From positions 62,001 through 126,000 of the forward strand of contig NZ_BBJH01000023.1 in assembly GCF_000739775.1 (NCBI RefSeq): a stretch of 64,000 bases of DNA, written 5' to 3'. The first letter of the stretch is position 1, and the number at the start of each line of letters is the position of its first letter. A program made the position numbers and the translations under genes. Below the pieces are notes generated by a model. The model did not search any database and was not told the DNA's origin. It saw nothing but the letters and a program-made list of their open reading frames with translations. This DNA comes from Paraburkholderia heleia NBRC 101817. GTDB lineage: Bacteria > Pseudomonadota > Gammaproteobacteria > Burkholderiales > Burkholderiaceae. This document shows positions 16,605 to 26,033 of the stretch, in pieces.

Positions 16605-16784
16605 AATCTCCGCGCTCAGGCCGACGGCGCCCGACGCGCAGCCCGTTGCCGGATCGGCATGATGCAGACGACGACAAATCCGGCCCCGCGGAAGCCGGCA
16701 TGAGCCTCACATGGGTTTCACGAACACGATACGTTTAGACCCGATGCATGGAAGGCCGCCGTCGGGACAGCGCGAGGCAAAGAC

Positions 16785-18947
16785 TCAAGCAGCCGCGCCG
16801 TTGCCCGCAGCCCTCGCGTTTCCGTATTCTTCAATAATGCCGATCAGCGCGTTCAGATCCGCCGGCTTCACCAGGTAGTGATCGATGCCGGCATCGGCGG
16901 CACGAAGCCGATGTTCTTCCTGGCTGTAGCCGCTTATTGCAATGATCAGACTCTGCGGCAACGCGTCATCGGTTCGCAGGCGATGTGCCACGTCGAAGCC
17001 GTTCATGCCAGGCAAGCCGATGTCGAGCAGCACCACGTCGGGCAAAAAAACCTTGGCCTGCGTGAGGGCCGCAGCGCCATCCGCCGCGCGCTCGACCTGG
17101 TGCCCATATATGCGCAGGAATGCTTCGAGGCTTTCGGCTGTCGCGGCCATGTCGTCGACGATCAGTACGCGCATGCCCTGGGCCCGTCGAATTGGGACGA
17201 CGTTCGGCCGGCTTTCGATTGCCTCGTCGACGACGAGCCGCGCTGGCAAGCGCACCGTGAATCTGCTGCCTTTCCCCCGCCCATCACTCTGGCACTGAAC
17301 GGACCCCCGGTGCATTTCGGTCAGGTGGCGCACGAGCGTCAGTCCTATGCCCAGGCCGCCCTGCGCGCGGTCCAGCGATGTCTGTCCCTGCGCAAAGAGG
17401 TCAAAGACGTGAGGCAGGAACACCGGATCGATACCGTCGCCCTCGTCGGAGACGACAATCGAAGCCATCGCGCCGTCATGCGCCGTCGAGATGTGCACGC
17501 TGCCGCCGGGTGGCGTAAATTTCGATGCGTTGTTGAGCAGGTTCGCTACGACCTGCGACAGGCGGACGATGTCCCCATCGATGACAATGGCCACGCCCGG
17601 CTCGTCACGGGTCAGCGTCTGGGATCGCGCGGTATAGTTCGGCCCGCTGGTTTCGACTGCGCGATCAATGACGCTGGAAAGAAGCACGGGCTCCGTGCGC
17701 AGTGTGACGACGCCGCGAGCAATTCGCGAAACATCGAGCAGGTCGTCCACGATGCGCACGAGATGCTCCGCCTGCGTTCCGATAATCTCGCTGCCCCAGC
17801 GCAACACCTGGGAATCTGTCGGTCTCGCGCGTCGCATGACGGCCACTGCGTTGACAATCGGCGCGAGCGGATTGCGCAGTTCATGCGCAAGCATCGCCAG
17901 AAATTCGTTCTTGCGCTGGTCGCCGTCCCGAATCGCCGAAAAGAGCAAGGCATTCTCCAGCGCTATCGCTGCACGGCTGACGAATTCGTGCGTGACCGAT
18001 GCGTCGTCATTGCGTTCGCTCGTCCTGTGGATGCCCAGCACGATGGTGCAGGGTTGCGCCGCCCCCGTCAACAATGGATAAGCCGTCATCTCCCTCAGAT
18101 CCAGTGGCACCTCGCAGCACGTGCCGTCCTCCTGGGTGCATGCGAGGATGGGGCGCCCGTCGATCGGCAGGCGGGCCGGCTGCCCTGTCGACAAGGCCTC
18201 GCGGACCAGCATGTCGAGTTCTGGCAAGGATAACACCCGATGTTGCAGCGTAGCGGCGGCGCCCCAACGCGGCTCCCCCCATGCGGAATTCGCCACGCAT
18301 GCGATGGTTTGCGGTGCTTGCCCCTCCCCTGGGGTAAAAACGAGCACAGCCGCATCGGCTAGCGTAGGCACCGGCAGTTCGACTATCCTGGCTACCGTAT
18401 CGTCGACTTCCAGCGAACGCGTCAGCGCCTGGCTTGCGCGAGCGAGAAAATCCGCTCTGAATCGAGCCTGCTCGGCAGCGGCGCGTTGCACCTCGGCCTT
18501 CGCGAGGGCTTCGCGCTCGGCAGCATGTGCGATCAGCTGGTTTCGCATCCGGTACATGTCTACGAAAACACGCACCTTCGCGCGCAGAATTTCGGGAACC
18601 ACCGGCGATGAAATATAGTCGACGGCGCCGAGCGCATAACCACGCGTCATCTCGTTGTCGTCGACGTACGCCGTGATAAAAATGATCGGCGTACGGGCCG
18701 TTCTTCGATACGAGCGCATCATCGACGCTGTCTCGAAGCCGTCCATGCCTGGCATGTTGACGTCAAGCAGGATCGCGGCGAATTCCTGCTCGAGTATGGC
18801 TCGAAGCGCGGCACGCCCGGACGACACCGCAACGATGTTCTCCCCGAGTTCTTCGAGAACGCTGCGAAGTACGAAGCGCTGCTCCGGAATGTCGTCGACG
18901 ACGAGGATGTTGACCCGGTCGCCTTCCTCCTGCGAATGCGTTTCCAT
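16785..18947 (-). CDS. Hybrid histidine kinase (REC - sensor - HisKA - HATPase - REC)
   Basis: The 720-residue soluble protein starts with a receiver (about residues 12-125, LLDVNMPGMDG), then a helical linker and a GAF-like segment. The kinase core has His355 in LAHELRNPL and an ATPase domain (NLLNNASKF, DEGDGID, GGLGIGLTLV). A second receiver is C-terminal (LLDIGLPGMNG, then YLVKPAD). It has no membrane helices. The ATG at 18947 is preferred because AGGAA lies six bases upstream and just after the stop of the large kinase (8-bp gap); 18971 would overlap that gene. The order suggests a phosphorelay with the upstream poly-HAMP kinase. Confidence 0.88.
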   Translation of the reverse strand: METHSQEEGDRVNILVVDDIPEQRFVLRSVLEELGENIVAVSSGRAALRAILEQEFAAILLDVNMPGMDGFETASMMRSYRRTARTPIIFITAYVDDNEMTRGYALGAVDYISSPVVPEILRAKVRVFVDMYRMRNQLIAHAAEREALAKAEVQRAAAEQARFRADFLARASQALTRSLEVDDTVARIVELPVPTLADAAVLVFTPGEGQAPQTIACVANSAWGEPRWGAAATLQHRVLSLPELDMLVREALSTGQPARLPIDGRPILACTQEDGTCCEVPLDLREMTAYPLLTGAAQPCTIVLGIHRTSERNDDASVTHEFVSRAAIALENALLFSAIRDGDQRKNEFLAMLAHELRNPLAPIVNAVAVMRRARPTDSQVLRWGSEIIGTQAEHLVRIVDDLLDVSRIARGVVTLRTEPVLLSSVIDRAVETSGPNYTARSQTLTRDEPGVAIVIDGDIVRLSQVVANLLNNASKFTPPGGSVHISTAHDGAMASIVVSDEGDGIDPVFLPHVFDLFAQGQTSLDRAQGGLGIGLTLVRHLTEMHRGSVQCQSDGRGKGSRFTVRLPARLVVDEAIESRPNVVPIRRAQGMRVLIVDDMAATAESLEAFLRIYGHQVERAADGAAALTQAKVFLPDVVLLDIGLPGMNGFDVAHRLRTDDALPQSLIIAISGYSQEEHRLRAADAGIDHYLVKPADLNALIGIIEEYGNARAAGNGAAA

Positions 18948-18955
18948 GGTCGTTC

Positions 18956-21900
18956 CTATGCGTGTAGCCACGCGTGCAGGACCGCGAGCAGATTACCGCG
19001 GTCGACTGGCTTCGACAGGTAGTCCCACGCACCGGCTGCGATGCAGCGTTCCCGGTCGCCCTTCATCGCCTTGGCCGTGACGGCAACGATAGGCAACGAG
19101 CGGCCAGCCGGCAATTTGCGGATCTCGCGTATCGTCATGAGGCCGTCCATCTCGGGCATCATGATATCCATCAGCACTGCGTCGATTGCGGGGTCCGTCG
19201 CGACCAGCCGGATCGCATCACGGCCGTTGTCCGCCCACACATGGCGCATTCCATAATCTTCGACGACGGTTGCCAGCGCGAATATGTTGCGCATGTCGTC
19301 GTCTACGATCAGCACCTTTTTGCCGTGCAGTGCGAGTTCCGATTCGCGCAAGCTGCTGATCTGCGCCTGGGCTTCCGTGCCGAGTCCAGTTGAACCGACA
19401 TGTAATGCCGCGACTGTCGCATCCAGAAGGCGGTCGGAACCCGCGACGGGCATGACAACGTAGCGCTCGGAAGGTCGCAGCCACTGCTGCGCCCGCAGCG
19501 CTTCCCGATCCCCGATCACGACGACGGGCAGCGGTGCGAAAGAGGGTCGCCTGATGAGCGCCTCATCGAGCCATTCTGGCGACATGCCGCTCAACCCTTC
19601 GAGATCGACGACCAGTCCGTCTAGGTGGCACGCAGGCAGACGGCTCAACACTTCTGCGCCCGTTTCGCACGATTCGACTGTCACCCGGTCGCTCGCAAGC
19701 AACCTGAGAAACGTCTCGCGCTGCGGCGTCGGGGCCAACGCGACCAGTAGACGGCGAACGTCTACCGCCACATAGGTCATCAGGGCGCTCAGCGCGTCGT
19801 CGAGTTGCTCACGCGACTGGATCGGCTTGGGCAGAAAGCCGAACGCTCCCGAGTTAAATGCGCGTTCACGCGACTCGTCCGTGGAAATCACGCAGGTCGG
19901 CACGTGACGCGTCGCGAGGTCGTGCTTCAGGCGTGACAGGACGCGCCAGCCTTCCATGTCGGGCAGGAAAAGATCCAGCGTGACCGCATCGGGCCTGAAC
20001 TGATCTGCGAGCGTCAATGCAGCCGAACCCAATGGCGTAACCAGACCCTTGAAGCCTTTCTCACGCGCGGCGTCGAGCAAATAATCCGCGAATGCGCGAT
20101 CGTTCTCGACGATCAGCAGTACGCGATCGCCATGGGCAATGCTGTTTCGATCGTCCTGCGTGGATTCGACGAGGTTCGCAGCTTCTTCCACCGCGGCCGT
20201 TACGAGCTCGCGCACTGCGGGATCCGCTGTGGCCGGCCCGTACGCCGGGGGTTCCGTGACAGGCATCGAGCCGCGCGAGTCGTCGCGCATCGCGGCCCTG
20301 CGCACGGCTTTGCCGGGATCGCTCCCGAACGGGACGTATAGTGTGAAGGTGCTTCCTTTGTTCGGCGAACTAACCAGCCTGATCTCCCCGCCCAGCAGTT
20401 TGGCGAGTTCGCGGCTGATTGCGAGACCGAGGCCCGTACCGCCATATTTCCGGCTCGTGCTGCCGTCAGCCTGCTGGAACGCCTCGAAAATGATCTGCTG
20501 CTTCTCCGCCGAGATACCGACACCGGTATCGGACACCGAAAATGCGATGACCTGGTGTGCGCGATTCAGGCCTTCATGATCCGGGCTCCAGCCATCGAGA
20601 GCCTCTTCGATCGACAAGGTGACACGCCCTTCGTGCGTGAACTTGAACGCGTTCGACAGCAGATTCTTGAGAATCTGCTGCAGGCGTTTCGGATCGGTAT
20701 AGATGGACGCAGGCAACTGGGCGCCCGTATGGACCATGAAGTCGACCTTGCGTGCTTCCGCGATGTGACGGAACGTGCGCTCGACGTAGACGGAAAGGTC
20801 TTCGATGCGATGTTCGGTGATCTCCACGACAACGGTACCCGACTCGATCTTCGCAAGATCGAGGATGTCATTAATCAGCATCAGCAGATCGTTGCCCGAG
20901 GAATGAATGGTTTTCGCAAAATCGACCTGCTTCTGCGAGAGGTTGCCATCCGCGTTCCTGCACAGGTTGTCGGAGAGAATCAGCAAACTGTTGAGTGGCG
21001 TTCGCAGTTCATGGGACGTGTTGGCGAGAAACTCGGACTTGTATTTGGACGTGAGGGCCAGCTGCCTCGCCTTTTCTTCAAGTGCCTGCCGCGCCTGCTC
21101 GACCTCGGCATTCTTGCGTTCGACCTCTTCATTCTGGTGCGCGAGAAGGTGCGCCTTTTCCTGCAACTGCTGGTTGGTCTGCTGAAGCTCCTCCTGCCGG
21201 CTCTGTAACTCATGTGCAAGCGTCTGGGACTGCCTTAGCAGGTCTTCGGTACGGGTATTGGCCTCAATCGTGTTGATCACGATGCCGATACTCTCCGTAA
21301 GCTGATCGAGAAAAGCCTGATGCGTGGGGTTGAGGCGCTCGACCGACGCCAGCTCGAGCACCCCCTTGACCTTCGCCTCGAAGACGACCGGAAGCACCAG
21401 CACATTGTGAGGCGTCACGCTCAGAAGGCCTGATGTAATCTGGAAGGGTTCCGTTGCGGGCGGCTCGAGGAGGATCTTGCGCCTGTCGACTGCGCACTGG
21501 CCAATCAGCCCCTCGCCGGGACGGACCAGCTTGCCGTGGGTCGCGCGGCCGCCCGCTGCATAGCTCGCCGTCAGGCGCAGCGATGGCGGCGTGCAAGCGC
21601 TATCGAGCACGTAGAACTCGGCCCGATGCACGCCGACCACGGGGGCGAGTTCGGAGAGGATCAGCTCTCCAACCGCCACGAGGTCTTTCTGGCCCTGCAG
21701 CATGCGGCTGAATTTCGCGAGGTTGGTCTTGAGCCAGTCCTGCTCCGTATTGACCTGCGTAGTGTCCTTCAGGTTGCGGATCATCTCGTTGATCGTATCC
21801 TTGAGTGCCGCAACTTCGCCCCGGGCCTCCACGGTAATCGAGCGGGTCAGATCGCCCTGGGTCACGGCAGTCGCGACTTCGGCAATCGCGCGCACCTGGG

Positions 21901-24436
21901 TGGTCAGGTTCGCGGCAAGCCGGTTGACGTTCTCCGTGAGTCCTTTCCAGGTGCCGGAGGCGCCCGGCACCTTCGCCTGACCGCCCAGCTTGCCCTCCAC
22001 GCCCACCTCGCGCGCCACCGTCGTCACCTGGTCGGCGAATGTCGCGAGCGTGTCGGTCATGCTGTTGATCGTGCCGGCGAGCGCAGCAATTTCGCCCTTG
22101 GCTTCGACGGTCAGCTTGCGGTCGAGATCGCCATTGGCGACAGCCGTCACGACCCGGGCGATGCCGCGTACCTGGCTCGTCAGGTTGCCCGCCATGAAGT
22201 TCACGTTATCGGTCAGGTCCTTCCAGGTGCCGGCCGCGCCTTGCACGTCCGCCTGCCCTCCGAGTTTGCCTTCCGTGCCGACCTCGCGCGCGACACGCGT
22301 GACCTCCGACGCAAACGAGCGCAACTGGTCGACCATCGTATTGATCGTATTCTTCAGTTCGAGGATTTCGCCCTTGACGTCCACGGTGATCTTCTTGGAA
22401 AGGTCGCCGGCCGCCACGGCTCTGGTCACGTCCGCGATGTTGCGCACCTGGCTCGTGAGGTTGCCCGCCATGAAATTCACGTTGTCGGTCAGGTCCTTCC
22501 ACGTACCGGCCACGCCTTGCACATCGGCCTGGCCGCCGAGCTTGCCTTCGGTACCGACCTCGCGCGCGACGCGCGTGACTTCGGACGCAAACGAACGAAG
22601 CTGGTCCACCATCGTATTGATCGTGTTTTTCAGCTCGAGAATTTCCCCTTTCACGTCGACGGTGATCTTCTTCGATAAATCACCTGCAGCGACCGCCGTG
22701 GTCACGTCGGCAATGTTGCGCACCTGCGCGGTGAGGTTGCTGCCCATGGAATTCACGGAGTCCGTGAGGTCCTTCCACGTGCCCGCCACGCCCTGCACAT
22801 TCGCCTGACTGCCGAGCTTGCCGTCGGTGCCCACCTCGCGCGCCACGCGTGTCACTTCCGAAGCGAAGGATCCGAGCTGGTCGACCATGGTGTTGATCGT
22901 GTTTTTCAGCTCAAGGATTTCGCCCTTGACGTCGACGGTGATCTTCTTGGAAAGATCTCCAGCGGCGACAGCCGTGGTCACCTCCGCGATGTTGCGCACC
23001 TGCGCGGTGAGATTGCTGCCCATCGAATTGACGGAGTCGGTGAGGTCCTTCCACGTACCGGCCACGCCCTGCACGTCCGCCTGGCCGCCGAGCTTGCCTT
23101 CGGTGCCGACTTCGCGGGCGACGCGCGTCACCTCCGAGGCGAAGGACCGGAGCTGATCCACCATCGTGTTGATGGTGTTCTTCAACTCCAGAATCTCGCC
23201 TTTCACATCGACCGTGATCTTCCTGGAGAGGTCCCCGGCGGCGACGGCAGTGGTCACGTCAGCAATGTTGCGCACCTGCGCGGTGAGATTGCTGCCCATC
23301 GAATTGACGGAGTCGGTGAGGTCCTTCCACGTACCGGCCACGCCCTGCACGTCCGCCTGGCCGCCGAGCTTGCCTTCGGTGCCGACTTCACGGGCGACGC
23401 GCGTTACCTCGGAGGCGAAGGAACGGAGCTGGTCCACCATCGTGTTGACGGTGTTCTTCAGTTCGAGGATCTCGCCTTTCACATCGACCGTGATCTTCTT
23501 TGAAAGGTCGCCGGCCGCAACGGCTTTTGTGACCTCCGCGATGTTTCGGACCTGACTCGTCAGATTGCCCGCCATGAAGTTGACGTTGTCGGTGAGATCC
23601 TTCCAGGTGCCCGCAACGCCCTGGACGTCGGCTTGTCCGCCGAGCCGCCCCTCGGTGCCGACTTCACGGGCGACACGCGTCACTTCCGAGGCAAACGACC
23701 GAAGCTGGTCGACCATCGTGTTGATGGTGCGCGCCGTGCGCAGAAATTCCCCCTGCAACGCGCGGCCATCGGCTTCGAGTGCCATGTTCTTGGAGAGGTC
23801 GCCCTGCGCCACTGCTCCGATCACACGGGCGACTTCACTCGTGGGGTGCACCAGGTCGCCGATCAGCGAATTGATGGCGTCGACCGAGCCGCGCCAGAAC
23901 CCTCGGGCAAACGGCAATACGGCACGCTCATTGAGACGCCCGTCCTTGCCGACGACCCGGCTCAGACGCGCGAGCTCTTCGAACATGCATACGTTCTGGT
24001 CAGCGAGTTCGTTGAAGACCTGGGCGAGCCTGCCGTGCACACCGGACCACTCGGGAGGCAGTTCGACTGTTTCGCCATCCTTGAGCGCACTGACCGCGCG
24101 AAGGATCGTCTTTGCGCACGCCGCGGCAGATTCGCCGCGCTGGATGACCGTATTGATAGTGGCGGCGTGATCGAACCAGAAGCCGTCGAGTCCTTCGACA
24201 GACAGACGCTGCCCGATGTTGTCCGTCGTAATCGTCGCATCCCGGAGCTGGACGGACATCCTGCCGCATTGCGCGGCAAGCCGGTTGAATTCTCCCGCGG
24301 CCTCACCTGACGGGCCCTCCCAGTCGTCAGGCAATCGCGCCGACGCATCGCCGCGCCGGAGAGCACCCAGCATACGCGCAATCCGCGCGAGGTCGTTCTC
24401 TTGCGCCGCCGTCGCCGTAACCGTAGGAGCGTCCAT
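18956..24436 (-). CDS. Giant poly-HAMP hybrid histidine kinase
   Basis: This 1826-residue protein has no membrane helix and is probably cytoplasmic. Residues 1-236 hold degenerate HAMP-like segments. Residues 237-880 are seven tandem 92-residue units, each a HAMP pair. Then come a GAF domain, a coiled coil rich in Gln/Glu, HisKA with His1142 in TSHELRTPL, the ATPase domain (GGTGLGLAIS) and three receivers. The middle receiver lacks the acidic pair. The last is complete, with Asp1757 in LMDIMMPEMDG. The layout resembles fungal group III (Nik1-type) osmosensing kinases and related bacterial proteins. The ATG at 24436 has GAGGTGA upstream. It is co-transcribed with the hybrid kinase that follows. 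Confidence 0.9.
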   Translation of the reverse strand: MDAPTVTATAAQENDLARIARMLGALRRGDASARLPDDWEGPSGEAAGEFNRLAAQCGRMSVQLRDATITTDNIGQRLSVEGLDGFWFDHAATINTVIQRGESAAACAKTILRAVSALKDGETVELPPEWSGVHGRLAQVFNELADQNVCMFEELARLSRVVGKDGRLNERAVLPFARGFWRGSVDAINSLIGDLVHPTSEVARVIGAVAQGDLSKNMALEADGRALQGEFLRTARTINTMVDQLRSFASEVTRVAREVGTEGRLGGQADVQGVAGTWKDLTDNVNFMAGNLTSQVRNIAEVTKAVAAGDLSKKITVDVKGEILELKNTVNTMVDQLRSFASEVTRVAREVGTEGKLGGQADVQGVAGTWKDLTDSVNSMGSNLTAQVRNIADVTTAVAAGDLSRKITVDVKGEILELKNTINTMVDQLRSFASEVTRVAREVGTEGKLGGQADVQGVAGTWKDLTDSVNSMGSNLTAQVRNIAEVTTAVAAGDLSKKITVDVKGEILELKNTINTMVDQLGSFASEVTRVAREVGTDGKLGSQANVQGVAGTWKDLTDSVNSMGSNLTAQVRNIADVTTAVAAGDLSKKITVDVKGEILELKNTINTMVDQLRSFASEVTRVAREVGTEGKLGGQADVQGVAGTWKDLTDNVNFMAGNLTSQVRNIADVTRAVAAGDLSKKITVDVKGEILELKNTINTMVDQLRSFASEVTRVAREVGTEGKLGGQADVQGAAGTWKDLTDNVNFMAGNLTSQVRGIARVVTAVANGDLDRKLTVEAKGEIAALAGTINSMTDTLATFADQVTTVAREVGVEGKLGGQAKVPGASGTWKGLTENVNRLAANLTTQVRAIAEVATAVTQGDLTRSITVEARGEVAALKDTINEMIRNLKDTTQVNTEQDWLKTNLAKFSRMLQGQKDLVAVGELILSELAPVVGVHRAEFYVLDSACTPPSLRLTASYAAGGRATHGKLVRPGEGLIGQCAVDRRKILLEPPATEPFQITSGLLSVTPHNVLVLPVVFEAKVKGVLELASVERLNPTHQAFLDQLTESIGIVINTIEANTRTEDLLRQSQTLAHELQSRQEELQQTNQQLQEKAHLLAHQNEEVERKNAEVEQARQALEEKARQLALTSKYKSEFLANTSHELRTPLNSLLILSDNLCRNADGNLSQKQVDFAKTIHSSGNDLLMLINDILDLAKIESGTVVVEITEHRIEDLSVYVERTFRHIAEARKVDFMVHTGAQLPASIYTDPKRLQQILKNLLSNAFKFTHEGRVTLSIEEALDGWSPDHEGLNRAHQVIAFSVSDTGVGISAEKQQIIFEAFQQADGSTSRKYGGTGLGLAISRELAKLLGGEIRLVSSPNKGSTFTLYVPFGSDPGKAVRRAAMRDDSRGSMPVTEPPAYGPATADPAVRELVTAAVEEAANLVESTQDDRNSIAHGDRVLLIVENDRAFADYLLDAAREKGFKGLVTPLGSAALTLADQFRPDAVTLDLFLPDMEGWRVLSRLKHDLATRHVPTCVISTDESRERAFNSGAFGFLPKPIQSREQLDDALSALMTYVAVDVRRLLVALAPTPQRETFLRLLASDRVTVESCETGAEVLSRLPACHLDGLVVDLEGLSGMSPEWLDEALIRRPSFAPLPVVVIGDREALRAQQWLRPSERYVVMPVAGSDRLLDATVAALHVGSTGLGTEAQAQISSLRESELALHGKKVLIVDDDMRNIFALATVVEDYGMRHVWADNGRDAIRLVATDPAIDAVLMDIMMPEMDGLMTIREIRKLPAGRSLPIVAVTAKAMKGDRERCIAAGAWDYLSKPVDRGNLLAVLHAWLHA
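21797..23728 (-). repeat. Seven tandem 276-bp coding repeats (HAMP units)
   Basis: Unit boundaries fall every 276 bp, from the codon at 23728 down to 21797, each beginning TINTMVDQLRSFASEV or a close variant. Units 1-5 differ at only a few residues (for example NVNFMAG versus SVNSMGS), while units 6-7 are more diverged. The similarity makes this stretch prone to copy-number change and to short-read misassembly. Confidence 0.9.
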
Positions 24437-24510
24437 TTTTTCACCTCGAGGGCCGAAAAAAGCAAAGGGAGTCCGGTGCCACACGGTCTCCGTCGTCGGA
24501 GCTTGTTCTA

Positions 24511-24540
24511 ATCTAATCGAATCTGATCGAATTGAAACGA
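24511..24540. repeat. Three phased 10-bp AT-rich repeats upstream of the poly-HAMP kinase
   Basis: ATCTAATCGA, ATCTGATCGA and ATTGAAACGA follow one another with a 10-bp period, preceded by a partial fourth copy. They lie 75-104 bp before the kinase start. One-turn phasing fits cooperative protein binding or DNA bending in a promoter. Confidence 0.4.
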
Positions 24541-24691
24541 TTGCTCGCGGCGTTGCGGAGCAGCCATCGACTTCACGAAAGAGGGTGATCCTGATTGCTG
24601 GCGAGAGCGCAACCGGCTGCGAGCGCAATATGCGTGCCCGAAGCTTACGATTGACAGACAAGGCGCGCAGAACGCCCGTTCGGCACGCGTG

Positions 24692-25147
24692 CTAACCGTG
24701 CACGATCAGAACGGGACAGGACGATATTCGAAGCAAGGCCTCTGCGACACTGCCCAGCACTGCCCTGCCTACGCCGTGCCTGCCGTGGGTGCCGATCACG
24801 ACAAGATCCGCTTCCTGCGTTTTCACGCAGCGCTGCAGGCATTGCGCGATCGAGTCGGACTTGCCGGTCGTTTCGCAGATCTCCACTGAGCACGGAACAC
24901 CGCGATCCATTGCCGCCCGCCTAACCTCTTCAAGCGCAAGGCGGCCGTCCTCATTTAGCACCCTGCCGAGCGCCTCGGGATCGAAGTAGCCGGAGTAGGG
25001 CGCGAGACCCCATTTGTGCACGACGAACACAGCATGTACGCGGGCGGGCGCAAGCGCTGCGAACGCCACGGCTTCCTGCGTAGCGCGCCGGGCAGAATCA
25101 TTACCGTCCACTGCCAGCAGAATCTTTCGATAAACGGGCTTTGCCAT
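24692..25147 (-). CDS. Universal stress protein, single domain
   Basis: The 151-residue protein is a single UspA domain with the ATP-binding motif GTHGRHGVGRAVLGS near its end and a C-terminal strand CPVLIVHG. Such proteins bind ATP and protect cells in stationary phase or anoxia. MAKPVYRKILLAVDG at 25147 is used as start because AAGGGGG precedes it; the longer frame to 25192 adds a non-conserved tail. A weak FNR box is located 75-88 bp upstream. It is the first gene of the low-oxygen island and points away from it. Confidence 0.9.
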   Translation of the reverse strand: MAKPVYRKILLAVDGNDSARRATQEAVAFAALAPARVHAVFVVHKWGLAPYSGYFDPEALGRVLNEDGRLALEEVRRAAMDRGVPCSVEICETTGKSDSIAQCLQRCVKTQEADLVVIGTHGRHGVGRAVLGSVAEALLRISSCPVLIVHG

Positions 25148-25221
25148 GGATGCCCCCTTTGATCCGTGTCGTGTCATGTCATGGCGACGCATCCACCCTA
25201 CGCAGCGGGCGCCCGTCTCAA

Positions 25222-25235
25222 CTGACCTCCGTCAA
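25222..25235 (-). promoter_or_regulatory. Weak FNR-type box
   Basis: The reverse strand reads TTGACGGAGGTCAG, with departures in the second half. Its distance to the usp start (75-88 bp) matches the stronger boxes in the island. Confidence 0.4.
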
Positions 25236-25294
25236 TCGATTGCGTATCGACGGACGGCGCGATGGCGGCTGCTTTCGCGTGCCCCAAATACTGG

Positions 25295-25308
25295 TTGATC
25301 TGAGTCAA
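25295..25308 (+). promoter_or_regulatory. FNR/ANR box
   Basis: TTGATCTGAGTCAA has one change from TTGAT-N4-ATCAA and lies 107-120 bp before satP. Confidence 0.75.
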
Positions 25309-25414
25309 CCGCGTTCGCGGGCGAGCCATGAGACTGAAGCGGCACGACACGAGAGACACGGGTCGTGATGGCCGCCGATTTGCAGCAGGGCTGCATGAAC
25401 AGGACCTATTCACC

Positions 25415-26011
25415 ATGAAAACTTCCGCGCCCAATCCCGCATCCCTCGGCCTTGCCGGATTCGCCCTCACCACGTGGCTGCTCAGCATGATCAACGCCGG
25501 ATGGTTTGGCGGCGACGCGCTGGGCCTCGTGCTCGCCAGCGCCCTTGCGTTTGGCGGTACCGCGCAAGCGATCGCAGGGCTCATCGAAATTCCTCGCGGC
25601 AACACCTTCGGCGCCACGGCATTCATCGCCTACGGCGCGTTCTGGTGGTCGTTGGCGCTGTACCTCATGTACCTGCACGAGCACGTCGTGCCCGCTTTCG
25701 TGGGCTGGTATCTGCTTCTCTGGGGTGTCTTTACGCTTTACATGTGGGTAGCCACCTGGCGCGCCTCGCGGGCCCTGCAACTTCTCTTCCTTGCGCTGTG
25801 GATCACGTTCTTCCTGCTGGCCGCGAGCGAGTGGACCGGATCGCCCCTGATTCACCACGCGGGCGGTTATGCCGGGCTGTTCACCGCACTCGTCGCGTTC
25901 TACCTGTCCGCTGCGGAAATCATCAACGAGACCCACGGCCGCAACGTGCTGCCAACCGGCGCGCCGGCCCGCGCCAATGCCGACGATCTCGCCGGCACAC
26001 GCACCGCCTGA
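25415..26011 (+). CDS. satP: Acetate/succinate transporter, SatP (YaaH) family
   Basis: The 198-residue protein has six hydrophobic segments and starts with the family signature NPASLGLAGFALTTWLLS (AceTr motif NPxPLGL) at residue 6. The GPR1/FUN34/YaaH family moves acetate and succinate across the inner membrane with protons. AGGA lies upstream of the ATG at 25415; an earlier in-frame ATG at 25328 is less likely. An FNR box upstream suggests induction at low oxygen, when acetate and succinate are fermentation products. A nitroreductase-like gene and an unknown gene follow on the same strand. Confidence 0.88.
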   Translation: MKTSAPNPASLGLAGFALTTWLLSMINAGWFGGDALGLVLASALAFGGTAQAIAGLIEIPRGNTFGATAFIAYGAFWWSLALYLMYLHEHVVPAFVGWYLLLWGVFTLYMWVATWRASRALQLLFLALWITFFLLAASEWTGSPLIHHAGGYAGLFTALVAFYLSAAEIINETHGRNVLPTGAPARANADDLAGTRTA

Positions 26012-26033
26012 TTCTGAGCACCTGGAGAACATC

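Larger units (their letters stand above)
16258..16784. other. Long intergenic region with regulatory box, possible small RNA and terminator
   Basis: This 527-bp gap separates the QseC-like kinase from a convergent hybrid kinase. No convincing protein gene was seen. It contains a TTAA box (16419-16434), a possible RNA gene and a strong terminator (16569-16604). Nothing recognisable lies in 16605-16784. Confidence 0.6.

Noticed and set aside
16878..18233. 451-residue forward ORF opposite the hybrid kinase
   Set aside because: It is antisense to a kinase with intact motifs and has no recognisable domain; long antisense frames are common at this GC content.
21797..23728. Tandem repeat as a CRISPR or satellite array
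   Set aside because: The repeats are 276 bp, contiguous and in frame, coding for HAMP units.
21536..24310. Several forward ORFs of 110-380 residues with internal repeats
   Set aside because: Their repeats mirror the HAMP-unit DNA repeats of the kinase on the other strand.
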